From Hespellia stercorisuis DSM 15480 (GTDB lineage: Bacteria > Bacillota > Clostridia > Lachnospirales > Lachnospiraceae): DNA of 64,000 nt. The translations under genes were made by a program, and so were the position numbers. Positions 45,958-54,823 of this stretch are shown here, piece after piece. Position 1 is the stretch's first letter, and the number at the start of each line of letters is the position of its first letter. Location of the stretch: NCBI RefSeq assembly GCF_900142165.1, contig NZ_FQZY01000014.1, positions 31,460 to 95,459 of the forward strand. The letters run 5' to 3'. The notes beneath the pieces were generated by a model. That model had not been told where the DNA came from. It was given only the letters and a program-made list of their open reading frames with translations, and did no database searches.

Positions 45958-46914
45958 ATGAACAGCAAGAAAAAAAATCCAATAAAACAAATCCTGGCAA
46001 TCCGCGGAATGGGCGGTGCGCTGACCGCTTTTGTGGGATTGATTATTATCTATTGTGTATTTGGAATGATTAATCATACCGTTTTTGCGGGAGAAAATGT
46101 TATGAACCTGCTTCGCTCGATGTCAAAATACCTGTTAATAGGAATCGCGCAGAGCTTTGTACTGATCACCGGAAATATCGATTTATCTATTGGTTCTGTG
46201 GCAGGAATGAGTGCCATGATTGCAGCGACACTGATGACGCATGGAGTGAATCCGTTTGTCGCAATGCTTATCACACTGCTCTGCTGTGTGGTGGTCGGTG
46301 TCTTAAACGGATTCCTGGTAGGAAAGTTTAAGCTCCCGCCATTTATTGCAACACTTGGAACCATGTTCGTGGCAAGAGGAGTTGCCTACATGGTAAATGG
46401 AAATCGTAACACAGATGCAATTGCAACAGGAATCGGAAAAAAAGCAGCAGATGCATTTCAGGATTTCTTTTACTACGGAACTACGTTGGGAATTTATAAT
46501 ACATTTCTGATCTCCATTGTCTTATTTGTGATTTTCTTTTTCTTATTATCAAAAACGAGATCAGGAAGACATATCTACGCAATCGGTTCTAATGTGGATG
46601 CGGCCAAGCTGTCCGGTGTTGATGTCGTTGCAACCACGACAAAAGCATATCTGGTAAGCGCTTTCTGTGCCTGCGTTGTCGGATTTATTCTTTGCGCACA
46701 GGCCGGTATGGGTAACATGGAAGCTGGAAATATGTACGAAATGTATGGTGTAGCAGCAGGCGTTATCGGAGGTGTATCACCACTTGGCGGTACCGGAATC
46801 TTACTTGGTACATTGGCAGGTTCAGCAGTATGGCAGACTCTGGAAAATGGATTAAACATGATAGGTGCCCAGGTAGGTATCCAGAGAATTGTAATTGGAA
46901 TTATCGTTTTGGTA
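45958..46914 (+). pseudogene. Sugar ABC permease (RbsC-type), C-terminally truncated by element 2
   Basis: Membrane permease with ~10 helices and the family signature GNIDLSIGSVAGMSAM, GKFKLPPFIATLGTMFVARG and GGVSPLGGTGILLGTLAGSAV. After ...IVIGIIVLV the frame runs into element 2 and ends as TWNA at 46929. The missing end is found at 58041-58112 as VVFAVLLDVVVRTGQLGKKKKAN-stop. Rejoined length would be about 344 residues, normal for the family. The start at 45958 has GGAGGAAAGAGG upstream. The truncated protein loses its last helix, so function is doubtful. Confidence 0.88.
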
Positions 46915-46954
46915 ACTTGGAATGCTTGATTTTACTGGGTTCTTGGAATGTGGT

Positions 46955-46976
46955 GTTGCAAACACGTTACAAACGC
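46955..46976. repeat. Left integrase arm-type site of element 2
   Basis: GTTGCAAACACGTTACAAAC, matching the right-end sequence at 57895 in the same orientation with few changes. Repeats of GTTRCAAA form the unit. Confidence 0.55.
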
Positions 46977-47014
46977 AGGGCTTCTCATTACTCCTCACCA
47001 CACCTCTAAATCAT

Positions 47015-47056
47015 CAAAAAGGGAGATAACTCAATGTGTGTCTCCCTCTTTTTTTC
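47015..47056. terminator. Terminator at the left end of element 2
   Basis: AAAAAGGGAGA pairs with TCTCCCTCTTTTTTT over a ~15-nt loop. Strong in the rightward direction and usable leftward. Confidence 0.8.
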
Positions 47057-47133
47057 TTGCAATATCATTCGTCTTTTAGATTCGATTAGCGAGGTATTGC
47101 CGATATGTTCTCATCCGACAAATCTTATCTTTT

Positions 47134-47835
47134 CTAAGCAATTTCCTTCACATATTCAATTCCCTCCATTTCATATAAATTGCTCAAAACCTCTTGATGA
47201 TTTACTTTTTTCACCAAATCCAGCGAAAAGATAAGAATCCCTAAATCCTGATCTAATGTTTTTATTTTACCCCTCTGCATTTCATACATATCAAAGCCCA
47301 ACTTCTCCATATGTTCCACCAGATTACGCAATGAAAATTCCGTAGTATGTTCTATATAAATCTCCATACTTCTGGCGTGCTGTTTGATATAGACATCTAT
47401 TTTTTTCAGTAAAACAAGGGCAAATACAGTAAACAGGATTCCAATCAATGCACCGGTATAGAATCCAAAACCCACAGCCAGCCCCAGAGCTGCTGCAACC
47501 CATAATCCTGCAGCTGTCGTAAGACCCCTGATTTCATTTTGTCTTGTTACAATAATCGTACCTGCTCCCAAAAAACCGATACCACTGATCACCTGTGCCC
47601 CAAATCTGGTTGGATCTGTTCCCGGCATCACCATAGATACGTACTGATTTGTCAGCATAAATACGGTTGCACCCACGGAAACAAGAACATAAGTCATAAA
47701 TCCAGCCGGTCTATTTTTTATCCCTCTTTCAGTTCCGAGAATCCCGCCAATACAAAGTGAAATAAAAATACGAAAAATGATAGCTGCTGTTGTTAATTTC
47801 TCTGGTGCTGCAATTTCCTGAAATAAAATTTCCAT
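47134..47835 (-). CDS. MgtC/SapB family membrane protein
   Basis: 233 residues. Four hydrophobic helices with the MgtC signature (RIFISLCIGGILGTERGIKNRPAGFMTYVLVSVGATVFML, GIGFLGAGTIIV and LTTAAGLWVAAALGLAVG) are followed by a ~75-residue cytoplasmic domain. MgtC proteins support survival under low Mg2+ or acid and modulate the F-type ATPase. It is the last gene of the element 2 cargo operon, 23 bp after the sigma factor. GAGGAGGG precedes the start. Confidence 0.92.
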   Translation of the reverse strand: MEILFQEIAAPEKLTTAAIIFRIFISLCIGGILGTERGIKNRPAGFMTYVLVSVGATVFMLTNQYVSMVMPGTDPTRFGAQVISGIGFLGAGTIIVTRQNEIRGLTTAAGLWVAAALGLAVGFGFYTGALIGILFTVFALVLLKKIDVYIKQHARSMEIYIEHTTEFSLRNLVEHMEKLGFDMYEMQRGKIKTLDQDLGILIFSLDLVKKVNHQEVLSNLYEMEGIEYVKEIA

Positions 47836-47858
47836 TATTTTATGCCCTCCTCATCCTT

Positions 47859-48734
47859 CTATTCCACAATAAACTCTCTCAAATATCTGCTTCTGTTTGG
47901 ATGTCTCAGCTTCCTCAATGCTTTTGCCTCGATTTGTCGGATTCTTTCTCTTGTAACTCCCATTCTTTTTCCAACTTCCTCCAATGTATGAGGATCCTGT
48001 CCGTTTAATCCAAAGCGTAAAACTAAAATCTTCTGTTCCCGTGGCTTCAGACATTCCATTTGACGGTTAATTTCCCGCTGCATTGCATTCTCCATAGCCA
48101 ATTCTTCCGTAGACGGCGTAAATGTATCCTCAATGAAATCGCCTAATGTAGCATCTTCCTCTCCCACCGGAGTTTCAAGAGATACTGTAGAGGTCATATT
48201 CAACAGAATTTTTTCTACTTTTTCCTCTGTAAACCCTGTGACATCCGCCAGATTTTCAGATGTTACCACATCATTCTGCTGTATAATTTTATGCGTTGCT
48301 TTTTTCAGTTTTTGAATATCTTCACAAAAATGCACCGGTAAACGAATTGTTTTATCTAAATCTGAAATCGCCCGTGTAATCGCCTGACGAATCCACCATG
48401 TTGCATATGTAGAAAAACGAAATCCCAAATCAGGATCATATTTCTCAACTGCTTTGATCAGGCCTAAGTTTCCTTCCTGGATCAAGTCTAATAGCGTCAG
48501 CGAATGAGTATATGCTGCGTATTTTTTTGCCTGATTGATAACCAGTCTCAAATTGGAAGAAATCATTTTCTGTCTGGCATCATGATTACCTTTCTTGATC
48601 AAATATGCAAGTTTCATTTCTTCTGATTTTGTCAGTAATGGATTAGAACCTGCCTGCTTCAGATACCATTGAACAGAATCCATTTCCATATTACAAACTT
48701 CTCCTGTATTTTCTAACATTTTTTCCTGTGTCAA
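47859..48734 (-). CDS. RpoD-like (group 2) sigma factor on element 2
   Basis: About 291 residues. Region 1.2 ([24 protein letters not shown]), region 2 ([46 protein letters not shown]), region 3, and region 4 with HTH ([30 protein letters not shown]) are complete; the long region 1.1 of housekeeping sigma is absent. It would redirect RNA polymerase to -10/-35 promoters similar to the main sigma. The start is TTG at 48734 after GGAAGGAGGAG; ATG at 48719 is the alternative. The upstream CDF stop overlaps the longer frame. A full-length primary-type sigma on an IME is unusual. Confidence 0.9.
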   Translation of the reverse strand: MTQEKMLENTGEVCNMEMDSVQWYLKQAGSNPLLTKSEEMKLAYLIKKGNHDARQKMISSNLRLVINQAKKYAAYTHSLTLLDLIQEGNLGLIKAVEKYDPDLGFRFSTYATWWIRQAITRAISDLDKTIRLPVHFCEDIQKLKKATHKIIQQNDVVTSENLADVTGFTEEKVEKILLNMTSTVSLETPVGEEDATLGDFIEDTFTPSTEELAMENAMQREINRQMECLKPREQKILVLRFGLNGQDPHTLEEVGKRMGVTRERIRQIEAKALRKLRHPNRSRYLREFIVE

Positions 48735-48775
48735 TACACGCTCCTCCTTCCGATACTTTCTATTGCTTACCAGCA

Positions 48776-49714
48776 TCAAGTATCCATAAACTGCTTCACT
48801 TCTTCTTTGTCATATTCTATTTCTGGAAGTAATTCAAAGTAAAAATCAGCATACTGCTGTGCCAATGTAGCAATGCATCTTGCCTGTAACAGTTGCATTT
48901 TTCTAACAGAAAGTTCATCTTTATCCAGAGTAATATATGCACTGATCCACAATTTTCTTCCTGTTCTGACAATGTTATAATGCAGATCAGAACACTTGCT
49001 TTCAAAAATAATCGGTTCTACAATAGATTTAATATCCAAAACAATTTCTTCTTCCGGTGAAATCAGCAAAAGATCACGAATTGCACTACTGACTGTTTTA
49101 ATTGGAACCGGAAGCATAACAACAGACAGAATCATAGTGAACAAAGCATCTAAATATGGACTTACTCTCTGAACCCATAAGGCTTCCACAAATACCGGTA
49201 GGAAAAACGCAGCGGTCATTCCGATGGAAATCATACTGTCGATTTTCCATCCTTGCATTTCTGCCTTTACGATAGGAGAATTTAGGCCTTTGTTCTTACG
49301 CCTGAGATATATGGTTACAATCACACCAAGAATGCATGCAAACAATTCAAATCCGGCTACGGTATCAAAAGAGATTTGTCTTCCCCCATGAATAAGGATG
49401 TTAATGCTGTTTGCAATCAATCCCACCGTAGCTGCAATCATAGTCACACCCTTCACAACAATAAAAACCGTTTCCATCTGCATATAGCCGAACGGATATT
49501 TCTCATTGCTGGAACGATAAAGCAATGGGATCAAAAAAATGGAAGGAAGAAGCATAAAAAATTCAATTCCATCATAAACAGCATCTAAAAGAACCGTCTG
49601 TGAACTGGTATATACAGCCATGAAAAGCTCTACGATAACAAAAAATAAGTTTGCATAAAGAGAGAATGTCATAATCCGTTTTTCTTTTTTAGGACTTTTT
49701 TTACTTATCCGCAT
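48776..49714 (-). CDS. Cation diffusion facilitator (CDF) family transporter
   Basis: About 312 residues with six hydrophobic segments. [33 protein letters not shown] contains the metal site with Asp in the DxxxD arrangement where typical Zn/Mn exporters have HDxxxD, and [14 protein letters not shown] carries the second. A C-terminal metallochaperone-like domain follows. The metal cannot be predicted, and the altered first site is notable. The start at 49714 follows AAAAGGG. A terminator-like hairpin lies just upstream in the operon. Confidence 0.85.
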   Translation of the reverse strand: MRISKKSPKKEKRIMTFSLYANLFFVIVELFMAVYTSSQTVLLDAVYDGIEFFMLLPSIFLIPLLYRSSNEKYPFGYMQMETVFIVVKGVTMIAATVGLIANSINILIHGGRQISFDTVAGFELFACILGVIVTIYLRRKNKGLNSPIVKAEMQGWKIDSMISIGMTAAFFLPVFVEALWVQRVSPYLDALFTMILSVVMLPVPIKTVSSAIRDLLLISPEEEIVLDIKSIVEPIIFESKCSDLHYNIVRTGRKLWISAYITLDKDELSVRKMQLLQARCIATLAQQYADFYFELLPEIEYDKEEVKQFMDT

Positions 49715-49754
49715 AGTAAATACTACCCTTTTCCTCATAAATTTTATATGAAAC

Positions 49755-49805
49755 AAAAAGAAGAACTTTTCAGATGAAAAATCATGGCAAAAGTTCTTCT
49801 TTTCC
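49755..49805. terminator. Hairpin between Tudor-like gene and CDF gene
   Basis: AAAAAGAAGAACTTTT pairs with AAAAGTTCTTCTTTT over ~19 nt. On the minus strand it ends TTCTTTTTG, a usable terminator or attenuator in front of CDF, sigma and mgtC. It closely resembles the hairpin at 51257. Confidence 0.7.
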
Positions 49806-49827
49806 AATACATATTGAACATTTTATG

Positions 49828-50604
49828 TCATACAGATTGCGTCAGACGGTTCAATTCACAAAAATAATGGTAAAATTCATTTGCCTTAATTTCTGCTTCT
49901 GTCCCAATTGTATTCTTCTGTATTTTCTGCAAAATCCTCTGCATAATATCATTTGACAAATACTTAAATGCAACCTTTCCCCATGTGTCAGGAATGGCTT
50001 CTTGGTTACAAACATCCCAAAACTGTAATCTACTGTCTGCCGGTAAGATCAAAATATATTTTTTATGTAGTCTTATAAGCCCATCAATACATTCGTTGCC
50101 CCAGAAAGTCTCGTCTGCCATTGCAACACCTATGATTTTTCGATTTCTTTCTGCACCTTCACATTCTGTCAGTAAAATCCCTGAATTCGGCTGTAACGCA
50201 GAAGGGATTCTTGGTTTTCCCTTCCGCAGTCCACTAAGATAACAACCTGTATCAAGAGCTTCTACCTTTTCCATATTTGCTCTCTCTTCCCTCGAAAGGT
50301 CAAATACTGCTTGTGAACGCTGACGAATTTTCATTGAATAAAGGCGATTCTTGTACTCTTGCTGCAAATAAAACTTTTCTTCTTCCCGCCGTTCTGCTTT
50401 CAACAAAGACTCATTCAATGCTTCCAGCCTACTCTGAATTGATCTATTTTTTACCACTACATATTTTCTAAATACATCTGGAAATAAAAATAATTTCACA
50501 TCTTTCCCAAATCTGATCTTAACTTTATCCTCTGCGATGTCTGTAATAACACCATCTCCAAATTTTTTATGAATGACCTCTTGTCCCAAAAGTTCCATAA
50601 GCAT
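49828..50604 (-). CDS. Uncharacterised protein with N-terminal Tudor/SH3-like domain
   Basis: 258 residues. The first ~50 (LLGQEVIHKKFGDGVITDIAEDKVKIRFG) resemble the Tudor-like domain at the C-terminus of PcrA/UvrD helicases, which binds RNA polymerase. A charged helical stretch follows (about 55-110, RREEEKFYLQQEYKNRLYS), then a globular part of unknown fold (GVAMADETFWGNECIDGLIRLHKKYILILPADSRLQFW). The start shares a base with the L25 stop (TAATG), indicating coupled translation. The RNA polymerase link is inference, strengthened by the sigma factor in the same operon. Confidence 0.75.
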   Translation of the reverse strand: MLMELLGQEVIHKKFGDGVITDIAEDKVKIRFGKDVKLFLFPDVFRKYVVVKNRSIQSRLEALNESLLKAERREEEKFYLQQEYKNRLYSMKIRQRSQAVFDLSREERANMEKVEALDTGCYLSGLRKGKPRIPSALQPNSGILLTECEGAERNRKIIGVAMADETFWGNECIDGLIRLHKKYILILPADSRLQFWDVCNQEAIPDTWGKVAFKYLSNDIMQRILQKIQKNTIGTEAEIKANEFYHYFCELNRLTQSV

Positions 50605-51170
50605 TACTCCGTTGCCGGAACTTCTGCATGATGCTTTCTTTCGCTGACACGTAGTACAATTTCTTCGGAATCAACCTTTAGTTCAATCTTATCATTCATA
50701 AGTTCAGGAATATCTTTTACCATTAAAACCGTGCCTGTCGTAATACCATCCAAATCAACAGTAATCGTATCGATCATGTCTCCCGGTAAAGAAGCATACG
50801 GTATTTCCATCAGCATTTTTTCAAGCTGACCTGGAATTTTATCATCATTTGCAAGAAGAATATGAATAACGCTGTTCACTTTTTCATCTGCTGCTAATAC
50901 CTGAAAACTGATATGCTGAATTTCATCTTTCATTGCATCTATGTCTTTTTCTTTTATCTGTACTGGAAGTTTGCTTCCATCTAACTCTAATGTGAGCTTA
51001 CTTCCCTCACGTTTCTGTCGAATCAGCCTACGTGCATCACTTTCTTTTAACTGAATAGAAATCGGATCTGGCAGGGACTTTCCGAATACATTTGCCGGAA
51101 TGAATCCCAGACGTCTTAATTTTTTTGCCTTAATGCCGCCTTCTCGTTTCTGAACACAAATTGTTTCCAT
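50604..51170 (-). CDS. ctc: Ribosomal protein L25 / general stress protein Ctc homologue
   Basis: 188 residues with both L25 domains: the 5S-rRNA-binding part (KAKKLRRLGFIPANVFGKSLPDPISIQL, DEIQHISFQVLAADEKV) and the TL5/Ctc C-terminal domain (SLPGDMIDTITVDLDGITTGTVLMVKDIP). Ctc in Bacillus is a sigma-B-dependent stress variant associated with ribosomes. Carriage on an integrative element is unexpected. It is the first gene of the cargo operon, preceded by an extended -10 promoter (about 51342-51350) and an attenuator-like hairpin. AGGAGGG lies 8 bp upstream. Confidence 0.88.
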   Translation of the reverse strand: METICVQKREGGIKAKKLRRLGFIPANVFGKSLPDPISIQLKESDARRLIRQKREGSKLTLELDGSKLPVQIKEKDIDAMKDEIQHISFQVLAADEKVNSVIHILLANDDKIPGQLEKMLMEIPYASLPGDMIDTITVDLDGITTGTVLMVKDIPELMNDKIELKVDSEEIVLRVSERKHHAEVPATE

Positions 51171-51256
51171 TGTTTTTCCCTCCTGATTTTAAATTTTTGT
51201 TTTCCCTCAATACTGAAGAAAATATTTCCTTAAAACAAAATCTCAAGAATATAACA

Positions 51257-51320
51257 AAAAGAAGAGCCTTTTCATATGGCACCAAAAAGTGTAATATCAA
51301 AAGCCCTTCTTTTTAGACGG
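51257..51320 (-). terminator. Attenuator-like hairpin in the L25 leader
   Basis: Minus strand: AAAAAGAAGGGCTTTT pairs with AAAAGGCTCTTCTTTTT over ~28 nt. It lies between a candidate promoter (TGCTATACT at about 51342-51350, with TTGCTT 17 bp before) and the L25 start, and downstream of the relaxase stop. It may terminate the relaxase message, attenuate the cargo, or both. Confidence 0.65.
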
Positions 51321-51408
51321 TTCTTTTCTGTATGATTTTGTTATATTTAGTATAGCATACTATGAAAGAAAAAGCAAATTTACATAATTTTTGATAAATC
51401 ACTCTGCC

Positions 51409-52839
51409 TTATCGTTCTCTATCCATAGATTTTTTCTTAACTGACCGTTTCGGCTGCTGTCTGCCTTCCTGCTGATAGCGGTGCAGTTTTTCCAGTACGC
51501 TTGCTTTTTTCGGCTGTTCCAATGGATTTTCTTTCTTCTGCTCCGTCTGATTTTTCCATGCCCGCAGTTCTTCATTGTATTCCATAATTAGTGCTTCTGC
51601 TTTGTTATAGACCTTCTGAAAGGCTTGCACATTGGGATAACCTTCACGTTTTACGATCTGCTCCATACTCTTGTGCAGACGCTTTTCCAAATCCTCTAAC
51701 AATTCTATTTTCCCTTCCAGAGATTTTCGTTCTTTGCCTTTAAAGAACCCTCGCAGCTCTGACAGTTGTTTTTTCAAAGAAAAAATATCCTGCTGTGTGC
51801 GTTTTATCTCCCTTGACTGTCCCTGCAAGTCATACATGACCTTCTGCATATCTTTCCACTCTTGCAAATCAATCTTTGGTACAGGTTTCGGCGGCAGCTT
51901 AAATTTGAAAATCACTTCCTGTAAAAAGTCTTTTGCCCCTCGGATAATCTGTCGAAACATATCCGGCAGCCAACCGTATGTCCTGATAGATTGCAACGTT
52001 TCATCTGTGATTTTTTCCTGCTTAATCTTCAAAATATCTTTTTCAGGAAGGCCCTCAACCAATGCCACATCAACTGTCCGATTCCATTCCTGCCTCGCCG
52101 CATTGTCTGCCTTTATCTCCTCTGCTTTCGGATTGTTCTTTCCGATTTTCTTCGTTGCCAGATAAACACCTCCCTGTTTGAATACCGATAGTTTTTCTGA
52201 TTCTTCTTTTACATAGCAGTTAATTGTATCCGTAAACAGTTCTTTCACTTCTTTGGTAAAGGCTTTGTTCTTAAACCATTCCTCTTTTTTTGTGAAAATA
52301 TGACTTTCATATACTTTCCCTTTCGGGATAATACTGCATCCGGCTCTGATATTTCCCTGCTCGTCTAAAATCTCTTTTTTCGTGCGTCTATGCTTTCCCT
52401 GCTCATCATAAAACATATTTCGGGTGGCAATCTTCACTTCGGGCTGTTCCAACATTTTCCGTTCGCTGAATACCAGATGAATATGATAATTCGTCTTTGT
52501 CTTGTTGTGATGAAGGGCTGCGCTGCACTCTACACCATATCTTTTATGAAAAGTCTCTGTAAAAAGTCTTACCACATCACCTGCCCTGTACTGAACAAAA
52601 CTTTCGGGAAGTGCTATGATGAACTCACGCCCTTCGATACATTTCCCTGCTGAGCCGCTTGCCTTAAAATCCAACTGATTTTCTCTTGCAAGATTTTTCC
52701 AAAATTCAGGCGTTGCCCCTTCTGTCTGATAGGTCGCATAGAGATATTCCTGTCTTTTCGGATTGGAGATATAATCAATCCTTCCTGCCACGTCGGACAG
52801 CTTACTTTGTCTGATAAATGAATGTCTGCCTATAAGCAT
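51409..52839 (-). CDS. mobA: MobA/MobL-type relaxase
   Basis: 476 residues. The N-terminal relaxase domain has ISNPKRQEYLYATYQT, the Tyr-containing start and the three-His motif KTNYHIHLVFSER (HxH preceded by ALHHNKT). The C-terminal half is a long charged coiled coil with a KRSVKKKSMDRER end. It nicks oriT and pilots DNA through a helper conjugation system. The start ATG directly follows AAGGAGG, so spacing is tight; the earlier GAGG may serve. A palindromic spacer upstream is the likely oriT. Confidence 0.88.
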   Translation of the reverse strand: MLIGRHSFIRQSKLSDVAGRIDYISNPKRQEYLYATYQTEGATPEFWKNLARENQLDFKASGSAGKCIEGREFIIALPESFVQYRAGDVVRLFTETFHKRYGVECSAALHHNKTKTNYHIHLVFSERKMLEQPEVKIATRNMFYDEQGKHRRTKKEILDEQGNIRAGCSIIPKGKVYESHIFTKKEEWFKNKAFTKEVKELFTDTINCYVKEESEKLSVFKQGGVYLATKKIGKNNPKAEEIKADNAARQEWNRTVDVALVEGLPEKDILKIKQEKITDETLQSIRTYGWLPDMFRQIIRGAKDFLQEVIFKFKLPPKPVPKIDLQEWKDMQKVMYDLQGQSREIKRTQQDIFSLKKQLSELRGFFKGKERKSLEGKIELLEDLEKRLHKSMEQIVKREGYPNVQAFQKVYNKAEALIMEYNEELRAWKNQTEQKKENPLEQPKKASVLEKLHRYQQEGRQQPKRSVKKKSMDRER

Positions 52840-53025
52840 CCTCCTTCCTCGGCTCTCACCGGCTTTGCTGTGAGTAGGTGCATAGGCACCTGTTTACGAA
52901 CTTATCCGCCTGTCAGCGGCTTGCCCCCTGCAAGGGCGAAATACGCAGAGCATAAACGAAGTTTGTGCGATGGGTGTATTTCGCTCTCAAACGCCGAGGG
53001 CTTGTTTTTGTTTAACACAATCCAA
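52840..53025. other. Candidate oriT of element 2
   Basis: GC-rich, gene-free spacer upstream of the relaxase. Nested inverted repeats: GCGAAATAC (52936-52944) with GTATTTCGC (52976-52984), and GCATAAAC (52950-52957) with GTTTGTGC (52961-52968). CTTGCCCCCTGCAAG lies adjacent. Position and structure fit an origin of transfer; the nick site cannot be assigned. Confidence 0.55.
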
Positions 53026-53286
53026 TTACTTATCGGACTCACGCTTATATTTATGGGCGTATCCGCCCTTTTGATCTGCCCGTATCCGGGCTGTTTTTTC
53101 TATGACTGACAGCAGATGATCTACGGTACTTTCTTCCCATCCGGCAAGCCATATCAGAGTTTTTTCCTCCGCTTTTGTCAATTCCACGTCTGCCAGTACC
53201 TTGTTCATTTTTTGTATCTGTCTGCCCTCCATCTCATAAAATAAATCATTCACATTTCTGCTTTCTCTTTCCGGCTGCTTTAACAT
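53026..53286 (-). CDS. Small MobC-like accessory protein
   Basis: About 86 residues, charged and helical (NDLFYEMEGRQIQKMNKVLADVELTKAEEKTLIWLAGWEESTVDHLLSVIEKT). Position upstream of oriT and relaxase suggests a mobilization accessory protein, but no defining motif was seen. Start at 53286 with AAGGGAG upstream. Confidence 0.6.
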   Translation of the reverse strand: MLKQPERESRNVNDLFYEMEGRQIQKMNKVLADVELTKAEEKTLIWLAGWEESTVDHLLSVIEKTARIRADQKGGYAHKYKRESDK

Positions 53287-53446
53287 TTCTGACACTCCCT
53301 TCAAAAAATAAATTCAAATTTTATCCGTATAAGCGTATAAACGTATCTCCCATACTTTTCAGAAACCTGTAATCCCTTGATCTTCCTAACGATATACGCA
53401 TATACGCTTCTTTAGAAAATTCCTTTTTATCTGTTTTTCATCCGTA

Positions 53447-54823
53447 TCAGCGATAGCTGTCTATGCGTATCTGCGTATGAATCCCTTGAAATCCTCGGGC
53501 ATTTTTTCCATTATCCGATAGAATGTTCGTAGAATAATGAATTTGATATTTCTTTTCATTTTCTTTCAAATATCCCGAAAAACTTTTTGCACTCATAGGT
53601 TTTTCTGTATTGTCCTCACACCAGCGGCAGTACGCTTGATAAAGATTCTTAGAAGTCGCTGTTGTATTTTCTTCCAACCGGATATAGCCGGAGGACTGCA
53701 TAAAAGCGATAATGTTATTCCCGGATTCCATAGCTTCGTGTAGATTCTTCTTTGCACGTTCGCTGATGGTAAAGCGATATTCATTTTTCAGTAATCGTTT
53801 CAATCCATGCAAACACCAAAGAAATATATCATCCGCTTCTCTTTGCAATTTTTCAATCAGATAAGGATCATCCACCCTGTCCGGCGGCACATCTTTGACC
53901 GTAAGGATAATCTGTCTGCGGTAAAATCCATAGGAACGGTCATGCAAAGCGCTCAGACTTCCGTTTCCAAAGCAGAGAAATCTGACATATAAATTCCCCT
54001 GTACGCTCTGCTTTGACTTCCTTTCCAAATCCATCTTATCCTCCAGAGTGACTATGGTTTTAATATAGTTGGTATCTTTCAAGGCTTCCAGTTTCATATC
54101 ATCATCCACCATCAAAAGCCTGTATTCCAAATCTGCCCTTGCAAAACGATTATGCTCTACCTTTTGAATATTGCTTACATTCATATTCGTTCCGAGAATT
54201 TTTCTCATAACCAAACCGATACGGGATTTTCCCTCTCCACCTTTTCCTAAAATAATCAATAACTTCTGTGCCTTATTGGATGGGATTAAGCAATATCCCA
54301 TATATTCCTGCAAGGTAGGAATATCATCTTCCTCCAACAGTTCTGAAAGAAATTTCAGCCACCGTTCCGGCTTTGCTTCTTTCATTTCATACTTTACAGG
54401 CAATCGGTTCAGACAGAATTCTTTCTTCTCTGTAAAATCTCCATTCAGAAAATAAGTTCCGTTATTCACATGGATACGATCCATTTGCACCGGAAGTTCT
54501 TCTGAATAGGCTTCCAGTTTAAGAACCTCCAAAAGCTGTTTTACTTTCTTGGAAATTCCCTTCGTAAGAACCGGTTTTACCATTCTGTAAATTTCTTTTT
54601 CTACTTCGCTGTCCGGCAGCATTCCGTCATAACTGAAAAAGATACCGTTGATACACTTCAATGGCATTCTTTGCAGAAAATTTTCGCAGAATGTCACTTC
54701 ATCAACCTGCCCATCCTCATACCATTCCTGAGAATAAGAGTTAGCACTCATTTCCCTCTGATCCAATGCTTCTTCCAGTTTATTCCTTGTTCTTTCGTCT
54801 ATACTTTTCCATTCGTTCTTCAA
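53447..54823 (-). CDS. P4-type primase-helicase (D5-like ATPase)
   Basis: 458 residues. Superfamily 3-like helicase core: Walker A ILGKGGEGKSRIG, Walker B RLLMVDDDMKLEAL, VRFLCFGNGSLSALHDRSYGFYRRQIIL (sensor/Arg). The N-terminal part PLKCINGIFFSYDGML resembles the D5_N region of phage/plasmid P4-family proteins. It probably unwinds the excised circle for replication. Its start overlaps the end of the CHC2 primase gene, so the two act together. Confidence 0.85.
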   Translation of the reverse strand: MKNEWKSIDERTRNKLEEALDQREMSANSYSQEWYEDGQVDEVTFCENFLQRMPLKCINGIFFSYDGMLPDSEVEKEIYRMVKPVLTKGISKKVKQLLEVLKLEAYSEELPVQMDRIHVNNGTYFLNGDFTEKKEFCLNRLPVKYEMKEAKPERWLKFLSELLEEDDIPTLQEYMGYCLIPSNKAQKLLIILGKGGEGKSRIGLVMRKILGTNMNVSNIQKVEHNRFARADLEYRLLMVDDDMKLEALKDTNYIKTIVTLEDKMDLERKSKQSVQGNLYVRFLCFGNGSLSALHDRSYGFYRRQIILTVKDVPPDRVDDPYLIEKLQREADDIFLWCLHGLKRLLKNEYRFTISERAKKNLHEAMESGNNIIAFMQSSGYIRLEENTTATSKNLYQAYCRWCEDNTEKPMSAKSFSGYLKENEKKYQIHYSTNILSDNGKNARGFQGIHTQIRIDSYR

